A stretch of DNA of 64,000 nt from contig JBBPEB010000017.1 of the NCBI GenBank assembly GCA_039096225.1, positions 359,501-423,500 of the forward strand, written 5' to 3'. The notes under the pieces were generated by a model. It ran no database searches. It was not told the origin of the DNA and saw only the letters and a program-made list of their open reading frames with translations. Shown piece by piece: positions 1 through 18,090 of the stretch. The DNA is from Blastocystis sp. Blastoise (Eukaryota; Sar; Bigyra; Opalinata; Blastocystidae). The first letter of the stretch is position 1; each line of letters begins with the position of its first letter. A program made the translations under genes and the position numbers.

Positions 1-1450
1 CAAACTTAAGATCGAACATAATGATTGTTTTACATATATATAAACATCATTTGTTTATATTTATATAGTATAAAATGAAGCATTATCAACAGTAAATTCT
101 TATCAAAAAGAATATGTATAAAGTGTTTTTGTTTCGTATGAAGGGATGAGTAACAAAACAAAAATATAATAAAACAAGATGAAAGAAAATTTACAAAGAT
201 ATGAAACATATATATACAAAGAAATATATGATAAAGTATATAAAAAAGCAGAGATGCAATTTATACAGTTATTGAATAGAGTAAAACCGTTATTGAATGA
301 ATAGAATTATAAATAATTATTTATATAACAAAAGGAGACAGCATGAGAAGGAGAAATAGAATATAAAAAAAAACATTATAAAAACAAAATAGTAATGAAG
401 TAGATAATAATTAAAAAGAAAGCATATATAATAAAAGCCTACTTCTAAAATAATATATATTCATATAATTATATATATACATATTGAAAACATATTATAT
501 TATAAGATAATATGTATATACATATATATTAAATATAAATGAGAAAATAAGTAGGTCAATAAAAATAATGATAATGGTATATTTTTAGACAAGAAATGGA
601 AAGTATAATAAAAAATAAAGCTAAATAAAATATTATATATTATAAATATATCTATAATAGACAAATAGATATATTTTTAGAAATAAATTTTAACAATACT
701 AAACATAAATAATATAAAAAAACATAAAGTAAAATAATTTTGTAATATTCATATATACATATATTAAATAATAATATATATATGTAAAAAACAATCATTT
801 TTATCTTTATATGCATACAGAATGATAGGAGAATGACGAATAAAAGGAAACATTTGAATAACTGAATATTATATATATATGTATAGAGAAGAGACTATAT
901 AACTGAATAAAGAAGAGACTATATAATATGTAAATAATGATTAATATATAGAATAAGAGGAAATAATCATAATTGATAATAAAGTTGGAATATATAAATA
1001 GAATGTTCTATGAACGATCTAAGAAGAGATCCGATAACGTACACTCACATTCAGAGTCACTATCTTGACCATAGGATATCTATATATTAATTTTTATATA
1101 AAATATATAAAATATATAAAATATATAAAATATATAGAATATATAAAATATATAAAATATATAAAATATATAAAATATATAAAATATATAAAATATATAA
1201 AAATAAAGAATATATACACTATTTCTATTGAGAAGATTATTATTATAAGGTATTTGACTTGCTGTATATATATAATGATAATTACATATATATAGAATGA
1301 ATAAAAATATGGTAATAGCAATACTGAAATCAACAATAATTATAATACTATATTTTAATAATTAATATTAAATAATAAATAGCTACAATTATTTTCTTTC
1401 AAAAAAACATCATGAATATAATAATAATAGCATTATAAATATAATACAAA
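1..1450. other. AT-rich intergenic stretch, no gene seen
   Basis: No open frame with non-repetitive coding character is visible on either strand. The stretch is dominated by TATATA and poly-A runs. Short frames around 1065-1336 simply read through the tandem repeat listed separately. Confidence 0.6.
1097..1203. repeat. Tandem 9-bp AAAATATAT satellite
   Basis: About twelve head-to-tail copies of a 9-bp unit (AAAATATAT, with one AGAATATAT variant). Read as protein it gives only an Ile/Lys/Tyr repeat, so I treat it as noncoding. Confidence 0.85.
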
Positions 1451-2425
1451 TTAAGTACAGTTATCAAAAGGTTGGTCTGTATTTGTTGAATAGACATCAA
1501 TATGAGTATTTTTATGTTTATATAATTGAGGATGAAGTGTATTATAAGGACTGTCTACAACAAATAATTGAGAACTATATATATATATATAGCGATAAGG
1601 TCATAAAGAGAATATAGACAATAATAAATGAGTTCTCCTTTTAAATAAGATATATAAGAAATACTAACAAATGATTCATAATTATAAGTAACACAATTGT
1701 TATATATATCTATATATATATACTTGTTATCATTACAAAGAGATATTTCTGATCCTTTCGTATCATTTAAAGAGACTACTGTAGATTCTTTAAAAAGAGG
1801 GTTGTCATATATATTAGTACAATCCAAAAACATATACTAAAAATAATGATAGTTATATAAGAGAAAGAAGTGAACAAAAACATACTTTATTATTCTTTGA
1901 AATAAGATTTCGATTTGATTCTTCTAATTCTTCGAGTTCTTTGCATTTCTTATGATATTCATTCTATAAATATTGACGAATAGATGTATCTTAAACATAT
2001 AAATAAAAAAGGAAAAATAATAAATACTGATAATGTTTTCTTCTTCTGATATAAACTTTCTTCAGAATCAGAATCACCATCATCAGAATGTGTATGATTT
2101 GGATCACTAAATATTAAAAGAATAAACATTAATTATATTTCGTATTTTGTGTAGAACAAAGAAATACATTCGCACATATTTATTTCTAGATATTTTTCGT
2201 ATTATTCCAATACCCTCCAAAGTACTTGTAACATCATATACTCTTCTTTTAGCAACATTCATCCTCTCACGAAATTGAGTGATATCAATTTCACCATTAG
2301 TTTCCTATATTAAAAAATATGTGTTTCACTTTTAATCTCATATATACATCTAGAATCCTTAGAAATTCTCGTGCTAGAGTACCTAATGATTTACTTGAAC
2401 AATTATCTTCAGTCTCAATTTGCAT
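1451..2425 (-). CDS. E2F/DP-family transcription factor (short, E2F-like)
   Basis: This gene encodes a small member of the E2F/DP winged-helix family, which binds TTTSSCGC-type promoter sites and controls cell-cycle genes in the nucleus. Exon 1 (2348-2425) and exon 2 (2168-2304) give the winged-helix: a SLGTLAREFLRIL first helix, then NVAKRRVYDVTSTLEGIGII, which is the hallmark RRxYD DNA-recognition segment followed by LEGIGLI. Exon 3 (2028-2106) is an acidic Ser/Asp linker. Exon 4 (1886-1963) is Glu/Leu-rich and coiled-coil-like, as expected of the dimerisation helix. Exon 5 begins at 1836 and encodes a segment like the marked-box region. How exon 5 joins the last coding segment (1574-1451, ending DQPFDNCT-stop) is not resolved, because no splice pair I could find keeps the frame. 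The start ATG at 2425 is close to the DNA-binding domain. No cyclin-binding or Rb-binding region is evident. Family assignment is firm; the 3' half is tentative. Confidence 0.8.
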
Positions 2426-3512
2426 TATAAATGAAGAGAACAACTATGATGAATGAAATCTGAAATTGAAAATGAATTTATATTCAGAAACAATTTCAAA
2501 AGAGTACTGCAATATGAAAATTGAATTTCAAATTCAAATTTCTCAAAAACGTTTTCTTTTTTTTTTTATTCAAATTTATTAAAAATTTATTGTTTTTTAT
2601 TACATATATTATATTCCTTTGATCACTTATTCTCTTATTCATATTCTTTATATGAAAGAGTTAATGTTCTTCTACTTTTTTTTGTTTCAAATTTGAAAAA
2701 TTATTTTATTAGCAGGAATTACGTTATCTGAGATAATCTAAAACACTTAAAACAGTATTTGAATCATATCATTATAAGTATTTTACCTCATTACTTTTTA
2801 GTATTTTGAGAAACATCTATAAATCAATAGAAATCAATATCAGATTATGTACATGAGATATCTTATAATGTTTATTAGGTGGTTGTGTAGTTTATTGGAA
2901 TAATACAAATCAGTTGACAACAAACTTTTTTTTTGTTGTCATTGATCATTTATTAAAAGATAAATTGTTTTGATTCATAAGTAGTAGGATGAATTCTATT
3001 AAATATCATGAAGAAATAAAAATATCTTCGACAGGTATGTGACATTCCACAAGAATATCATGCTTCAATATATATTATCTTACTCAATTTAGTTCTAGAT
3101 ATTGATTACAGTTATTAGAAATGAAACTTGATTGAATAAACTGATAGTAAATCACATAATTAAGGAGTTTTCTTAATTATAACACAATACTTAATAATGA
3201 GAACGAAATAGCATTTCAAAAACAATCTAATTTTCTTTTAAAACGTCTTAATGGTAATAATAATGGACAGGTTTGAAAGAGATTCTTATGAAATACAAAC
3301 GAATTTGTAAAATGAGGAAATGATTATTTTGAAAATTAGCAGAGAACACACTAGATAATCGTGGTTTTTTAAGCCGACTTTTTAAGAGTCGTTTCTTAAT
3401 GGAACCCTTGCTGGTCAAATAGTCAGTTTGTGCTTCTGAAGATGATGTTTCCAAGTTATATAAAAAATCTTCTTAATTAATACAAACAATTTCTAACAAG
3501 TTAAAAATCAAT
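2426..3512. other. Intergenic region between divergent E2F-like and 989-aa genes
   Basis: AT-rich spacer between two divergently transcribed genes, so it should hold both promoters. I see no conserved regulatory motif. A 68-codon minus-strand frame at 3248-3454 (starting METSSSEAQTDYLTSKGS, then Lys/Arg-rich) begins 58 bp from the plus-strand start codon. It could be the first exon of a small unrecognised gene or chance. Confidence 0.4.
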
Positions 3513-8369
<4,857 letters not shown>

Positions 8370-9186
8370 AATAATGTTTCCTTCTTTTGGTAATTGTTTA
8401 TTCCTTTCATATATATACATACATATATACTTATTATTTGACGTTTCTCATTCTTAAGTTCTCTAATCATTATTTCAATATATTAATATTTCAGATTAGT
8501 ATCACATATTTGTTTTATTGTTCTTTTGATCTATTTGCTTTTCATTCACATCTATTTAGTTCTATCAACTATATAATCACATTTATTTGTTTTTATTACT
8601 ACTCACTTATATTGTTCATATTTATCTACTTGATAACTATCTCCTACAAACAAATAAAACAATTAAAATAATATTTAAAATGTTCTATTTCTCATATAGC
8701 TTTTATTTTTACATATTTCCATTGACAGTGGCAATTATTAAAGTCAAATGAATGCATTTCTAATATAAAACTCAAAAATGTTTTTTAGCATTCCGAAATT
8801 TTATTCAAGAAAACTATATCTTTCTTTTCAGTGTGGAAACAGCAATCCATTTCTATATATATTCAGTTCAAAGAAGAGATACCTATCAGGAAAATTAAGA
8901 CTTGGAATTAAATTCTGAAATGAAAATAGTTTAGACTTCATTTGCTATATGTACTGAAGCTTAAGAACATCAAATAAGTCATGAAATCAATGTGCAACGT
9001 AATAAAAAGAAAAAGAAAAATAAACAAGGTTTTTAGTAGTTTTCAGTAGTATCCAGTTTTATTATTTTTAAAGATTAGTATACGATTATACTAAAAGCGA
9101 TATGATAGTAGTTCAATGTGAAGAAAAATAGAAGAATAAAACAAATAAAAATTATTTTATATTTAACAACTTTAATAAAACTTGCA
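8370..9186. other. Intergenic stretch, nothing recognised
   Basis: AT-rich spacer between two plus-strand genes. It holds the presumed 3' end of the upstream gene and the promoter of the next. Small open frames here are low-complexity. Confidence 0.5.
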
Positions 9187-9992
9187 ATGCCTTTATTAAC
9201 TTCTTCACTTGAGAATAGTCCTATGTTTGATGTCTCTACTCCTATAGATGATTCGATAAAAGATTCTAATGCTACACACGATCAAGAGATAGTACAAGAA
9301 AATATTGATGATGGCTCACAGATTTCTATTTCTATGAATCAACAACATGAAGATAATAGTTCTTCATCATGTAAGATAGGACCTCATGCTGTTTCTCAAC
9401 CAAATCAATCTTCAAAGTAAATTTTTAGTAAAACTTTATATAATTCATTTTTCTATTTATATAGATGGTCGAAACTTGGTATGTACTTTTTTATGTTATC
9501 AAATATATATTCTTTAATATATTCATATTTCCAAATGATTTATTTTATTATTTTATAGAAATCATCATTGATCCTCTTAGTAAAAAGTATATATATATTT
9601 TTTTTATTATTTATTCACTATTACATATATATAGATTGATTCCTGGTGTTTTCTATTTAGAAGATAGTTCTCCTATAAGTACTACTCACCTTCCTTTAGC
9701 AAATGATACAACTGCTATTATGCTCTTTAATCCAAATATGTATATTATTATTATTATTATTATATTTATTATTATATTTATTATTATATTTATTATTATA
9801 TTTATTATTATAAATATCTCTTCATATTATCATATATATATACATGTATACTTATTCAAATATATATAGATCTACCGAAGCCTATGTTCGTTCTGTTCTT
9901 GGTGCCTATCATTATGATATATGTAATAAATACGCTCAATTTGAATATCACAAACAGTTACTTATTTTCTTTGCTATTATTACTACTGTATA

Positions 9993-10064
<72 letters not shown>

Positions 10065-10166
10065 CAGATAGTAATGATTCTATATATAGTGTATATGTAC
10101 CCTTTGTGCAATAGTATCAAGTACCTTCGTTTCTCTTTCCTTCTTCTTCTTCATCTCTCTCTTTAA
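9187..10166 (+). CDS. Small protein with C-terminal membrane segment, unrecognised
   Basis: Exons 9187-9416, 9465-9478, 9559-9586, 9635-9739, 9870-9987 and 10068-10166 give 198 codons in frame. I chose the ATG at 9187 because upstream in-frame codons lack an ATG. The N-terminal third is polar and acidic, with Ser/Asp/Asn/Gln runs. The middle reads LIPGVFYLEDSSP and continues to an SVLGAYHYDICNKY segment. The C-terminus, from about residue 150, is strongly hydrophobic (QLLIFFAIITT, then IVMILYIVYMY) and ends in a hydrophobic Leu-rich tail. It therefore looks like a tail-anchored or C-terminally membrane-inserted protein. The last intron carries an ATT repeat. I recognise no family and offer no function. 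Confidence 0.6.
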
Positions 10167-11309
10167 CTCTATTTTCTACACACTCACAACTATTGTCATT
10201 CTTATGAATTACTATAAACTTCTTACAACTATATCCTTTCCATTTTATCTATATATTATCTCTATATTATCTATATATTATTTATATATTATTTATATAT
10301 TATTTATATATAAATAACCATAAGTAGTTCCCTTAATCTATTTACATATTCTATTGTAGTCATATATCTCTCATTTCCTCTTTCTTCCTCTTCTTCCTCT
10401 TTCTCTATAATCTTATACATGATTCCTCCTCCTTCTTCCTCTTCTCTATTTCTATTAATATCCTTCTTGCTTCTCTATTTCTCGTCTCCTTCGCTGCTAT
10501 CATATTCCAATATATTACTCTATTTCAAGTCTATCAATATCATATCAATTCAAAACAACAATATATTACTATATCCGAAATCATTAAGTCTAGTAAACAT
10601 TATGAAAATCTTTTCAAAGAATTAAAATCTATTCATATATAATGAAAAATACGTATTGAACAGAGTTTTTATTCATTTTTTTGTTGCTTTGCTTTGTGTT
10701 TTTATCATATTATTCTCTTTTTTCCTTTTAGCTCTAGTTGTAATTATTTTTTTTCTCATTTTTCTCATTTTTCAATGATATATATTGAGTATGCATATAT
10801 CACTCCATTATCTATGTTCTATCTGTAAATTTTTTGTTCCTTTCTATTCGTTTTGTTTCCTATCACAAGAGCTTGTAACATTTTTTATGCTTATATAGAA
10901 TAATTATAATACAAAAGCAAAAATAATCTTTTTTAATATTTCAAATTATTTTTTTCAAAACTGTGACACATTTGATGTTGTTATACTATAAAAAATAGAA
11001 CTATGTATTCTGTATTATATCTTCTATCGAGACAAGTTAACATAATATAGAAATACAATATAATCCTGTCCTATTAGTATTTTGGCAATACATATTCATA
11101 GACAAACATATAATATATTTCTTCTAAGTATATCAACAAGAACATCATTGTTTATTAAAAAAAGGATTGAGAAAACGAAACAAGTGATATTTTTGTATAC
11201 TGATTAATCCTAGTTAACAAGTATAAAAATGAGAATGGTTACTCTATAATGACAACAAACAAATAATATAAATGTATAAACCAAATTGAATTTTAACAAG
11301 AGAATATTT
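10167..11309. other. Intergenic region between convergent genes
   Basis: About 1.1 kb between the stop codons of the plus-strand orphan and the minus-strand eIF3b gene. It begins pyrimidine-rich (TCTTCCTCTTC runs) and becomes AT-rich. No gene, RNA or repeat family is recognised. Confidence 0.5.
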
Positions 11310-12396
11310 TTACTTCTTAACAACCTCTTCCTTAGTACTAATAATAGTCTCTGTAACATTACTTCTATATATATATATATGTATAGAGGAAGTATATATA
11401 TATATATATATATGTATATACTGTAAGACATAATTATCTTCAGTGTCCTCAGGGATACCAAGAGCACGTCTCTTATTCGCAATATCCTCCAACACAGGCC
11501 TAAGAGCTTCACGACGCTTCTATATATACACATACATATAGAGTCAGAATAAATATATTATTATTATAGTATTATTGATATGATTAAGAATAGTATTTAT
11601 AATAGTATAATAATAAAGAGAGTATATATATATACTTTGAATTCGTCGATAAGAGCCAATTTACGTCTGGTCTCTGTGATATGAGATAATTGTTCGTATT
11701 CCTTACGAATATTCTTATAACGAGGAATAAACTTCTTAAGATTCTTCTTAACATCTTCAATTTGTTCTTTAGTGAGATTAAGATCGGGATAAGGTCTCCA
11801 TTCAAAAGATAAGAAATGAGGTAATTGGGCTTTATATAATTGTGTGCCGTTGATATCCCAGAGATTATAACCATTCTCTAAAGTATATTTAAGAGATTCA
11901 GTCTTTTCTCTGACGCAGGATGCGACATAACGACCGCTACAATCCCAATAGACATCGGTACACATGAAATGATCCGCTTCAGAGACAGTTTCTCGACTGT
12001 CGGCATCAAACCATTCTAAATGGCTACCATAAGGATTACCTAATCCAGCTAATATAATCATTCTTCCTAAGGGACACCAGTATATATGATTGTAACTCTT
12101 ATCCGTAAGAGAATATAAGAGAGACATTTCCTTTGTAGTTTTATTGGATTCTAAATCATATATATCGATTTGATTCTTCGGTTCCTTTTGACTATGAATA
12201 ATAGCGAATTTAGATCCATTTCCTTCGAAATCATAATCTAATATAGTTTCATCATTAATAATACATGTTTCTACAGGGATATAACGTTCACTCATTCTGA
12301 ATATACTGAATTGATTAATCACACGCTTCTTGTTCTTAGAACTTCTAGAGAGAAGAGCAGCTAAATATTTACCCTTATTTTGCCACTTCCATTCAA

Positions 12397-12493
<97 letters not shown>

Positions 12494-14069
12494 CCTTAGT
12501 AACATTAGTAGCAGAGACACTTTGACGTATTTGTTTATAAGGAATTTCAAGTGCGTACATAGAAGCAGGCTTATTATTCGATTCAGGGGACCAATAGATA
12601 AGCATGTTTTCGACGGGTGACCAATCAAATGATTGGATACCAACAGCAGGTATAACTTTACGATCTAACATAATGAAATAAGGAGCATCAGCAATACGTT
12701 CATAACTATATGTATATAATCATATATAATAATAATAATAATCATATATAATAATCATAATAATAATAATAATATATATAATATAACATAAACACCAAGA
12801 CTATCTTTACCCTTAGTAGCTATATATTTCTCATCATAACTGAATTTATACATGGGCCATTGAGCATCTGCACAAGCGAATTTACGCAATACTTTACCGC
12901 TATGAACGTCCCACACACAAACAGCATCTGTATTATTCATACCTGTAGTTCCATTCCAAGTGATTAAGTAGTTCTCCTTAGGACTGAATAATACTTCTCT
13001 CACGCCATCATGGACGAAACGACAGAGCTTCTCCCACTTATCCCCTCCCCATAAGACAATACCCTGCTTATGAAATGTAGCTAAATAAGTACCTTGAGGA
13101 GACCACTGTACACGACTTTCACACCAATTCTTCCCTTCACTCTTCTCTCTTTCACCACCATATTCAAGAGAAGGAGTAGTAATCTCTGTATGATATATAC
13201 CAGTCTCTAATGTATGACGAATCACAAACTGCTCACGACCTAAATCATCAGATATCCAATTCCATAAAGAGGTACTATATATATGTATATATATATATAG
13301 AGACAGATTATATATATATTTATAGATTAATAAAAATAGTTACAAGATTAAAATATATGTTTATAATACGTTTAAAAATGAAGAATAATAATATAATAAA
13401 TAAAATAAATAAATAAATAAATATAATAAATATAATAAATGTAATAAATAGAATAAATGAATATAATAAAATATAATAAAACAAATAAATAAAACATAAA
13501 ATATACGGTCTCTTCATGCAGTTGAGGAGAGGTTCATAAGATTCTTCTTTAGGTTCTTCGATAGAATCTTCGTTAATATGGCGGGATTCGTCAAGATCTT
13601 TAAAACTATATACACTTAATGTATGAGCTTTATCCATCTTATAATTATTAAATTTAGCAATAAGCTTAGGAACAGCAGTAGCATCAACCAATTCAACAAA
13701 GATAATTCTATATTTTAAATATTTAATTAAGAAATAGAAAAAAACATATATATATATATATCAAAAAATATTTGTTTTTAAAATCAAATATATAAATAGA
13801 ATATATATTGACAATAAAATAATAAAATTTATATACCCAGAACTTTCACCAGTCTTAGGATTAAGAGGAATGAAAACATCGTTGTTAACAACAGGGAAAT
13901 CTTTCAATAATCTAAGAAAGAAAATACGAAGTTTTGTAGCTTTAGCAGCATCAACGACAGGAGCTCCAGAAATAACGACAACACCATCTACTTTATTTAA
14001 TTCTTCGATTTCTTCAGGCTTTAAGAACGCGGCCTTTTCACCTAGTTTGGATTCAATACTGATAGGCAT
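11310..14069 (-). CDS. EIF3B: Eukaryotic translation initiation factor 3 subunit B
   Basis: eIF3b is the scaffold subunit of the cytosolic eIF3 complex. It contacts eIF3a/g/i and the 40S subunit during start-codon selection. Exons (minus order): 13837-14069, 13507-13707, 12788-13274, 12495-12701, 11636-12397, 11422-11519, 11310-11364, giving 681 codons. An N-terminal RRM spans roughly residues 25-105 (DGVVVISGAP, later IIFVELVDATAVPKLI). It is followed by the LWNWISDD linker and a long WD40-type propeller with typical eIF3b blocks: VQWSPQGTYLATFHKQGIVL, FSPKENYLITW, FDWSPVENMLIYWSP, WDCSGRYVASCV. The C-terminal helical region runs FEWRPYP through KNIRKEYEQ to KEEVVKK-stop, the tail that binds eIF3i/g in other species. 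Length is close to yeast Prt1, without the N-terminal extension of animals. The join between exons 3 and 4 cannot be made with GT-AG while keeping the frame (see findings). Identification is secure. Confidence 0.96.
12398..12490. repeat. (TA)n dinucleotide repeat, intronic
   Basis: A nearly pure TA array of about 90 bp makes up the whole intron between exons 4 and 5 of eIF3b. Confidence 0.95.
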
Positions 14070-14548
14070 TTTAACTACGAAATGAAATCAGAGAATAATT
14101 AAATAAATGAAAATTAAATTTGTGATAAATCTGGTTTTCTATGAGTTGTCAATTTTCCGTGGAACTTTATAAGAATGTCACTGAAAAAAGTAATATTCTC
14201 AATTTTTGTTTGATGGCACTTTAATCAATATCTGTTAAGAATATATCTCAATGAACTTGTTGTACATATTGATCACTAACATAAAAGGTTATTCATAAAA
14301 AGTAATTGAAGAATTCTAGACGATAATGCATATAATAAATAATATATTACTTTTGGTCATATTATAATAATGTATATGAATGAATATGTAGTGTATGATG
14401 TGATTATTTCATTATTAAGAATTAACTAAGCATTGTGAATTTTTAAAAGTGCTAAAAAACAATTGTCTAACATATAAGAGCATGTGAAACTAATTGTTGC
14501 AACTAGAGTAGAGTGAACGTTCATATAAATAAAAAAAAGAGAAACTAT
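14070..14548. other. Promoter-side spacer of eIF3b / 3' side of UBR7
   Basis: 479 bp between the eIF3b start codon and the UBR7 stop codon, both on the minus strand. No gene or structured element is seen. Confidence 0.5.
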
Positions 14549-15323
14549 TTAATTATCAGAATCAGAATCAGTATCCATTTGTTGTGTCATTTGCTTTACA
14601 GCTTTTTCCACATCCTATGTGATATGTGCAGATTATTGTTATTATTAAATATTAATGAAATATAAATACAATAGAAGTAATAACACCTCTTTCACTGTTA
14701 TTGGCATTTTCAGTAGCAGACTCCATAAGCATTCGTAAAATCTATAGATATAATATAAATTTCAATTTAAAATATATATATATATATAATTTGAAATACA
14801 GCTTTGAATGCAGTTCCTTTATCATTTCTTTGTTTGGCTGACTATAGAATAATATGTATCAAGATAATATAAATATATATAATACAGAGATTTCCTTTTT
14901 GAGCTTCTTCATATTATTCTTTTTCCCTTTCTTGGTTTTTTCTATCATTGTTGTATCTGTGTTTTTATTTCCAAAGTCAATCAGAGGTAATGGTTCAACT
15001 GTATTGACAGAAGGAGTAGAAATAGAAGGAGAAGGAGAAGAAGAAGAAGATGTAGGGAAAAAGAGAAGTGGACGACGAGGAACAGATGTGGGTAGTCTTG
15101 TAGAACTCTCTTTGGAGTTATTATTAGAGTTATCTGAAGTGTTCTCTGAGGAGTTCTCTGAGGAGTTCTCTGAGGAGTTCTCTGAGGAGTTCTTTGAGGA
15201 GTTCTCTGAGGAGTTCGTATTTATATCAAATACACTATTAGTATTCTTAGTAGACAATAGTGAAGGATGTGTAGATATAGAAGAAATAGACGAAGGAATA
15301 GACTGTATGCATGAAGAAGATAG

Positions 15324-15401
<78 letters not shown>

Positions 15402-16416
15402 TGTATATAGACTAGTAGCATTATTAATAAGACTTATAGATGGTTCATAGCAGGTAGTGGCAGAACTGAGAGATGCAATTTCAGGAGTAACAATAGAAGC
15501 AGTCACAGGAAGGGATAACTATATATAAAGAATATTGAGTGTAGAGAAACATAAGAATAAGTATATATAATAAGACTATACTCCTTTAGCCTTGCAGTTT
15601 CTGCATAGATATTCTGCGTTTTCATCCTCCCATCGAAAGTCCTTCTCTATACAGTCCTTGTGGAACCAGTCCCTGCATCCTTTACATTCAATAAGAGGAG
15701 GAGTATTAGGGCCATCACAATAACACCAACTATATATATATAGAAAATACATAATAGATATAAATATATATATAGACAAATATATATAGATAAATAGATA
15801 TATACCGATCTCTAAAATTATGTGTATAATGATTTGTTGAACACAAATGTTTCTCGGGCATTAACGTACAGGGTGTGTCAAAGGGGAGAAGGCACGTGCC
15901 ACAATCACATGAGAAATGAGGTTTGAATCCAAGAGACACAATCTATATAGAAATAAATACAATATATATATATATATGTAGCTATATATATATATACATG
16001 ATGACCTTTCTGAACATGACACCAGTTAGCACATTGTTCACAAATCCCTCCTGTTCTATATATATATATTATAATAATAATATAATAAATATATATTTAT
16101 ATACTTATAAGATTCTTCTACAGTCTGATTTGTAACTAAAATAAAAAAGATATACATAAGCATATAATTATATACTTCTTTGTTTATCCATTTCTTCAAT
16201 ACATGTCATACATATATATAACTGTTGATCACAAGCTCCAAATTCTTGAGCACTATATATATAATCATATATATAGATATATATATATATACCTGCAAAC
16301 TCCATAAGATGAATGAACACCTTCATTCATCCATGTTTCTTCCATCTATATATATAATATATAATATATATATACACTAATTATAGAAATACTTCATCAT
16401 TGTTTTCTATATCCAT
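14549..16416 (-). CDS. UBR7: UBR7-like protein (UBR box plus PHD finger)
   Basis: UBR7/Mlo2 proteins carry a UBR-box zinc finger followed at once by a PHD finger and act in ubiquitin and histone-tail biology. Exons (minus): 16393-16416, 16293-16345, 16176-16252, 16105-16135, 15998-16055, 15806-15942, 15582-15729, 14886-15518, 14800-14841, 14685-14741, 14549-14614, giving 441 residues in frame. The UBR box shows GVC, FGACDQ, YICMTC, GGICEQCANWCHVQKGHH and FSCDCGTC, then HYTHNF just before the PHD. The PHD has the full C4HC3 set: WCYCDG, ECKGC, WFHKDC, LCRNC. The rest is low-complexity: a run of about 26 Asn, an SSEN repeat made of 15-bp DNA units, a Lys-rich stretch and a DTDSDSDN C-terminus. 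The conserved C-terminal domain of animal UBR7 is not apparent. The start lies 40 bp downstream of the WD40 gene stop. One donor is GTTATTA rather than GTATAT. Confidence 0.9.
15328..15402. repeat. Coding AAT repeat (poly-Asn) in UBR7 exon 8
   Basis: Triplet array that reads AAT on the coding (minus) strand and encodes about 25 consecutive Asn. It lies inside an exon whose flanks are both in frame, so it is probably translated. Confidence 0.85.
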
Positions 16417-16456
16417 CTATATAAATATATATAAATATATATATATAAAGTAATAT

Positions 16457-17054
16457 TTAGCATACATAGTTAGCATTTGAGACAATATACATATTTGTAT
16501 CAGTAGATATATATATATATAAAGAGGAATCATCCAAAGAGAGAACATGAAAATCTACTACATGTCCTTTATCAATATCTATATATATATATATATATAT
16601 ATATATAACTAATAAATATACCAATAGAGTCAGATAGTTTGATAGTTTGTATGAGTATTCCTGTATATAGATCATATATATAGAAATCATCTTCTTCTCC
16701 TCCTCTAGCTATATACCCCTTACAAGAAGAGGAAGAAGAAATGAAACGACCTTTCTTACGATAGGTTTTATTACTATATATATATATAATATCAAGATTA
16801 AAAGTAAATATACCTTCCTTCTTTAAATGTATAGAGGACAAAAGGACATAAAGATATATCAATAGAAGACGTAGTACTCTAGAGATTGTATATATATATA
16901 TATATTATAGTTAATATATACCTGTAATAATTGTGTAAGAGAGAGAATATATAAAGGTCCTTCATATATATTAAGAGAGAGTAGTCCTAAGTCCATATCC
17001 ACATCTATTCCACTTATACCTATATATATAATATATAGTATACAACACACAAGG

Positions 17055-17090
<36 letters not shown>

Positions 17091-18090
17091 TATTATACCA
17101 AGAGGAATGTTTTGATAATAAAATGTATATTGACATGTAGGGAGCTGATTATAGGTTGGTCTATTCCCGCGGGAAATATATATATTCATATCCCATATAT
17201 AAAGATTTCCTTGTTTATTGGAACAAAGGAGAAGACTAAAAAATAATATATAAGCCACTTTCGATAAACAACATATATATATTATATACATAGTGAATAT
17301 GATAAATATAAAACAGAATATATATGATAATAAGTGATAATATATGATATCACATATATATATATATATATATATAAAATACCATATAAATATACATATA
17401 TGTAATTATAATAAAAGGAGTATATATACTTAAAAGAAGACAAGAATGTAAAGGATGTTATTTGTGCATTTGATATAGAAGAGAATACTATATATAATCA
17501 AATCAAATAATATATATATATATACAAATAAGTGATTTATTCAAAGCATCAAAAAGATAAAGAGAACAATCTGAAGATAAAATAAAATAACGATTCTTCA
17601 AATATTCAATACATCTGATTTTATCCTCTAGTTTAGAGGTTTCATATATCTGTTTAATAATTAAATAAATAATTTATGATATTTAAAAATAAAATAATCA
17701 AAATAAATACCATTAAACCATGATTAATATCCCATAATACAAGAGAATGATCTCCATAAGAATATAAGACTTCTGATCCATCATCATTCATACATAAACA
17801 ATTTATAGTATCATCGATTTCCTTTGTTTTCTGAAAACTCATCTCAGGAATTGTGTCTACAAATTTATAAAACGATATTCGAGACATAGTTGAATCAGTA
17901 ATCGCTATTTTATCTGATTTTAACTTGTAATCCATATATCCTGACGCTTCATCGCTATAAATGAAAACATGAATACACATGATTAGAAAAACTACTCTGA
18001 GAAATAAACATCAACATGTAATTTAGGCTTCTGCAACTGCTCTAAGCCATGTTTGTATTGATAATAGTTCTTTATACTTGAGAAATTCAT
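16457..18090 (-). CDS. WD40-repeat protein, function not identified
   Basis: Exons (minus): 17996-18090, 17711-17954, 17526-17649, 17430-17487, 17099-17235, 16922-17019, 16814-16878, 16622-16773, 16457-16578. They sum to exactly 365 codons, a good sign for the model. WD-type blade ends are visible: SHSLVLWDI-like (GDHSLVLWDI), YLFDAL, GNLYIWDMN, DDFYIYDLYTG. The last blade is DFHVLSLDDSSLYIYIS...NMYIVSN. The length of 364 residues fits a single seven-bladed propeller with little else, so it should act as a protein-interaction platform. The first exon (MNFSSIKNYYQYKHGLEQLQ) is a short helical lead-in. I cannot place it in a named WD40 subfamily. UBR7 starts 40 bp downstream on the same strand. 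That suggests very compact spacing or read-through transcription, but not a fusion, because an in-frame stop separates them. Confidence 0.75.

Noticed and set aside
14549-18090. Single fused WD40-UBR-PHD gene
   Set aside because: The WD40 frame ends at an in-frame stop (16457), and UBR7 has its own ATG 40 bp later. No splice pair bridging the two was seen.
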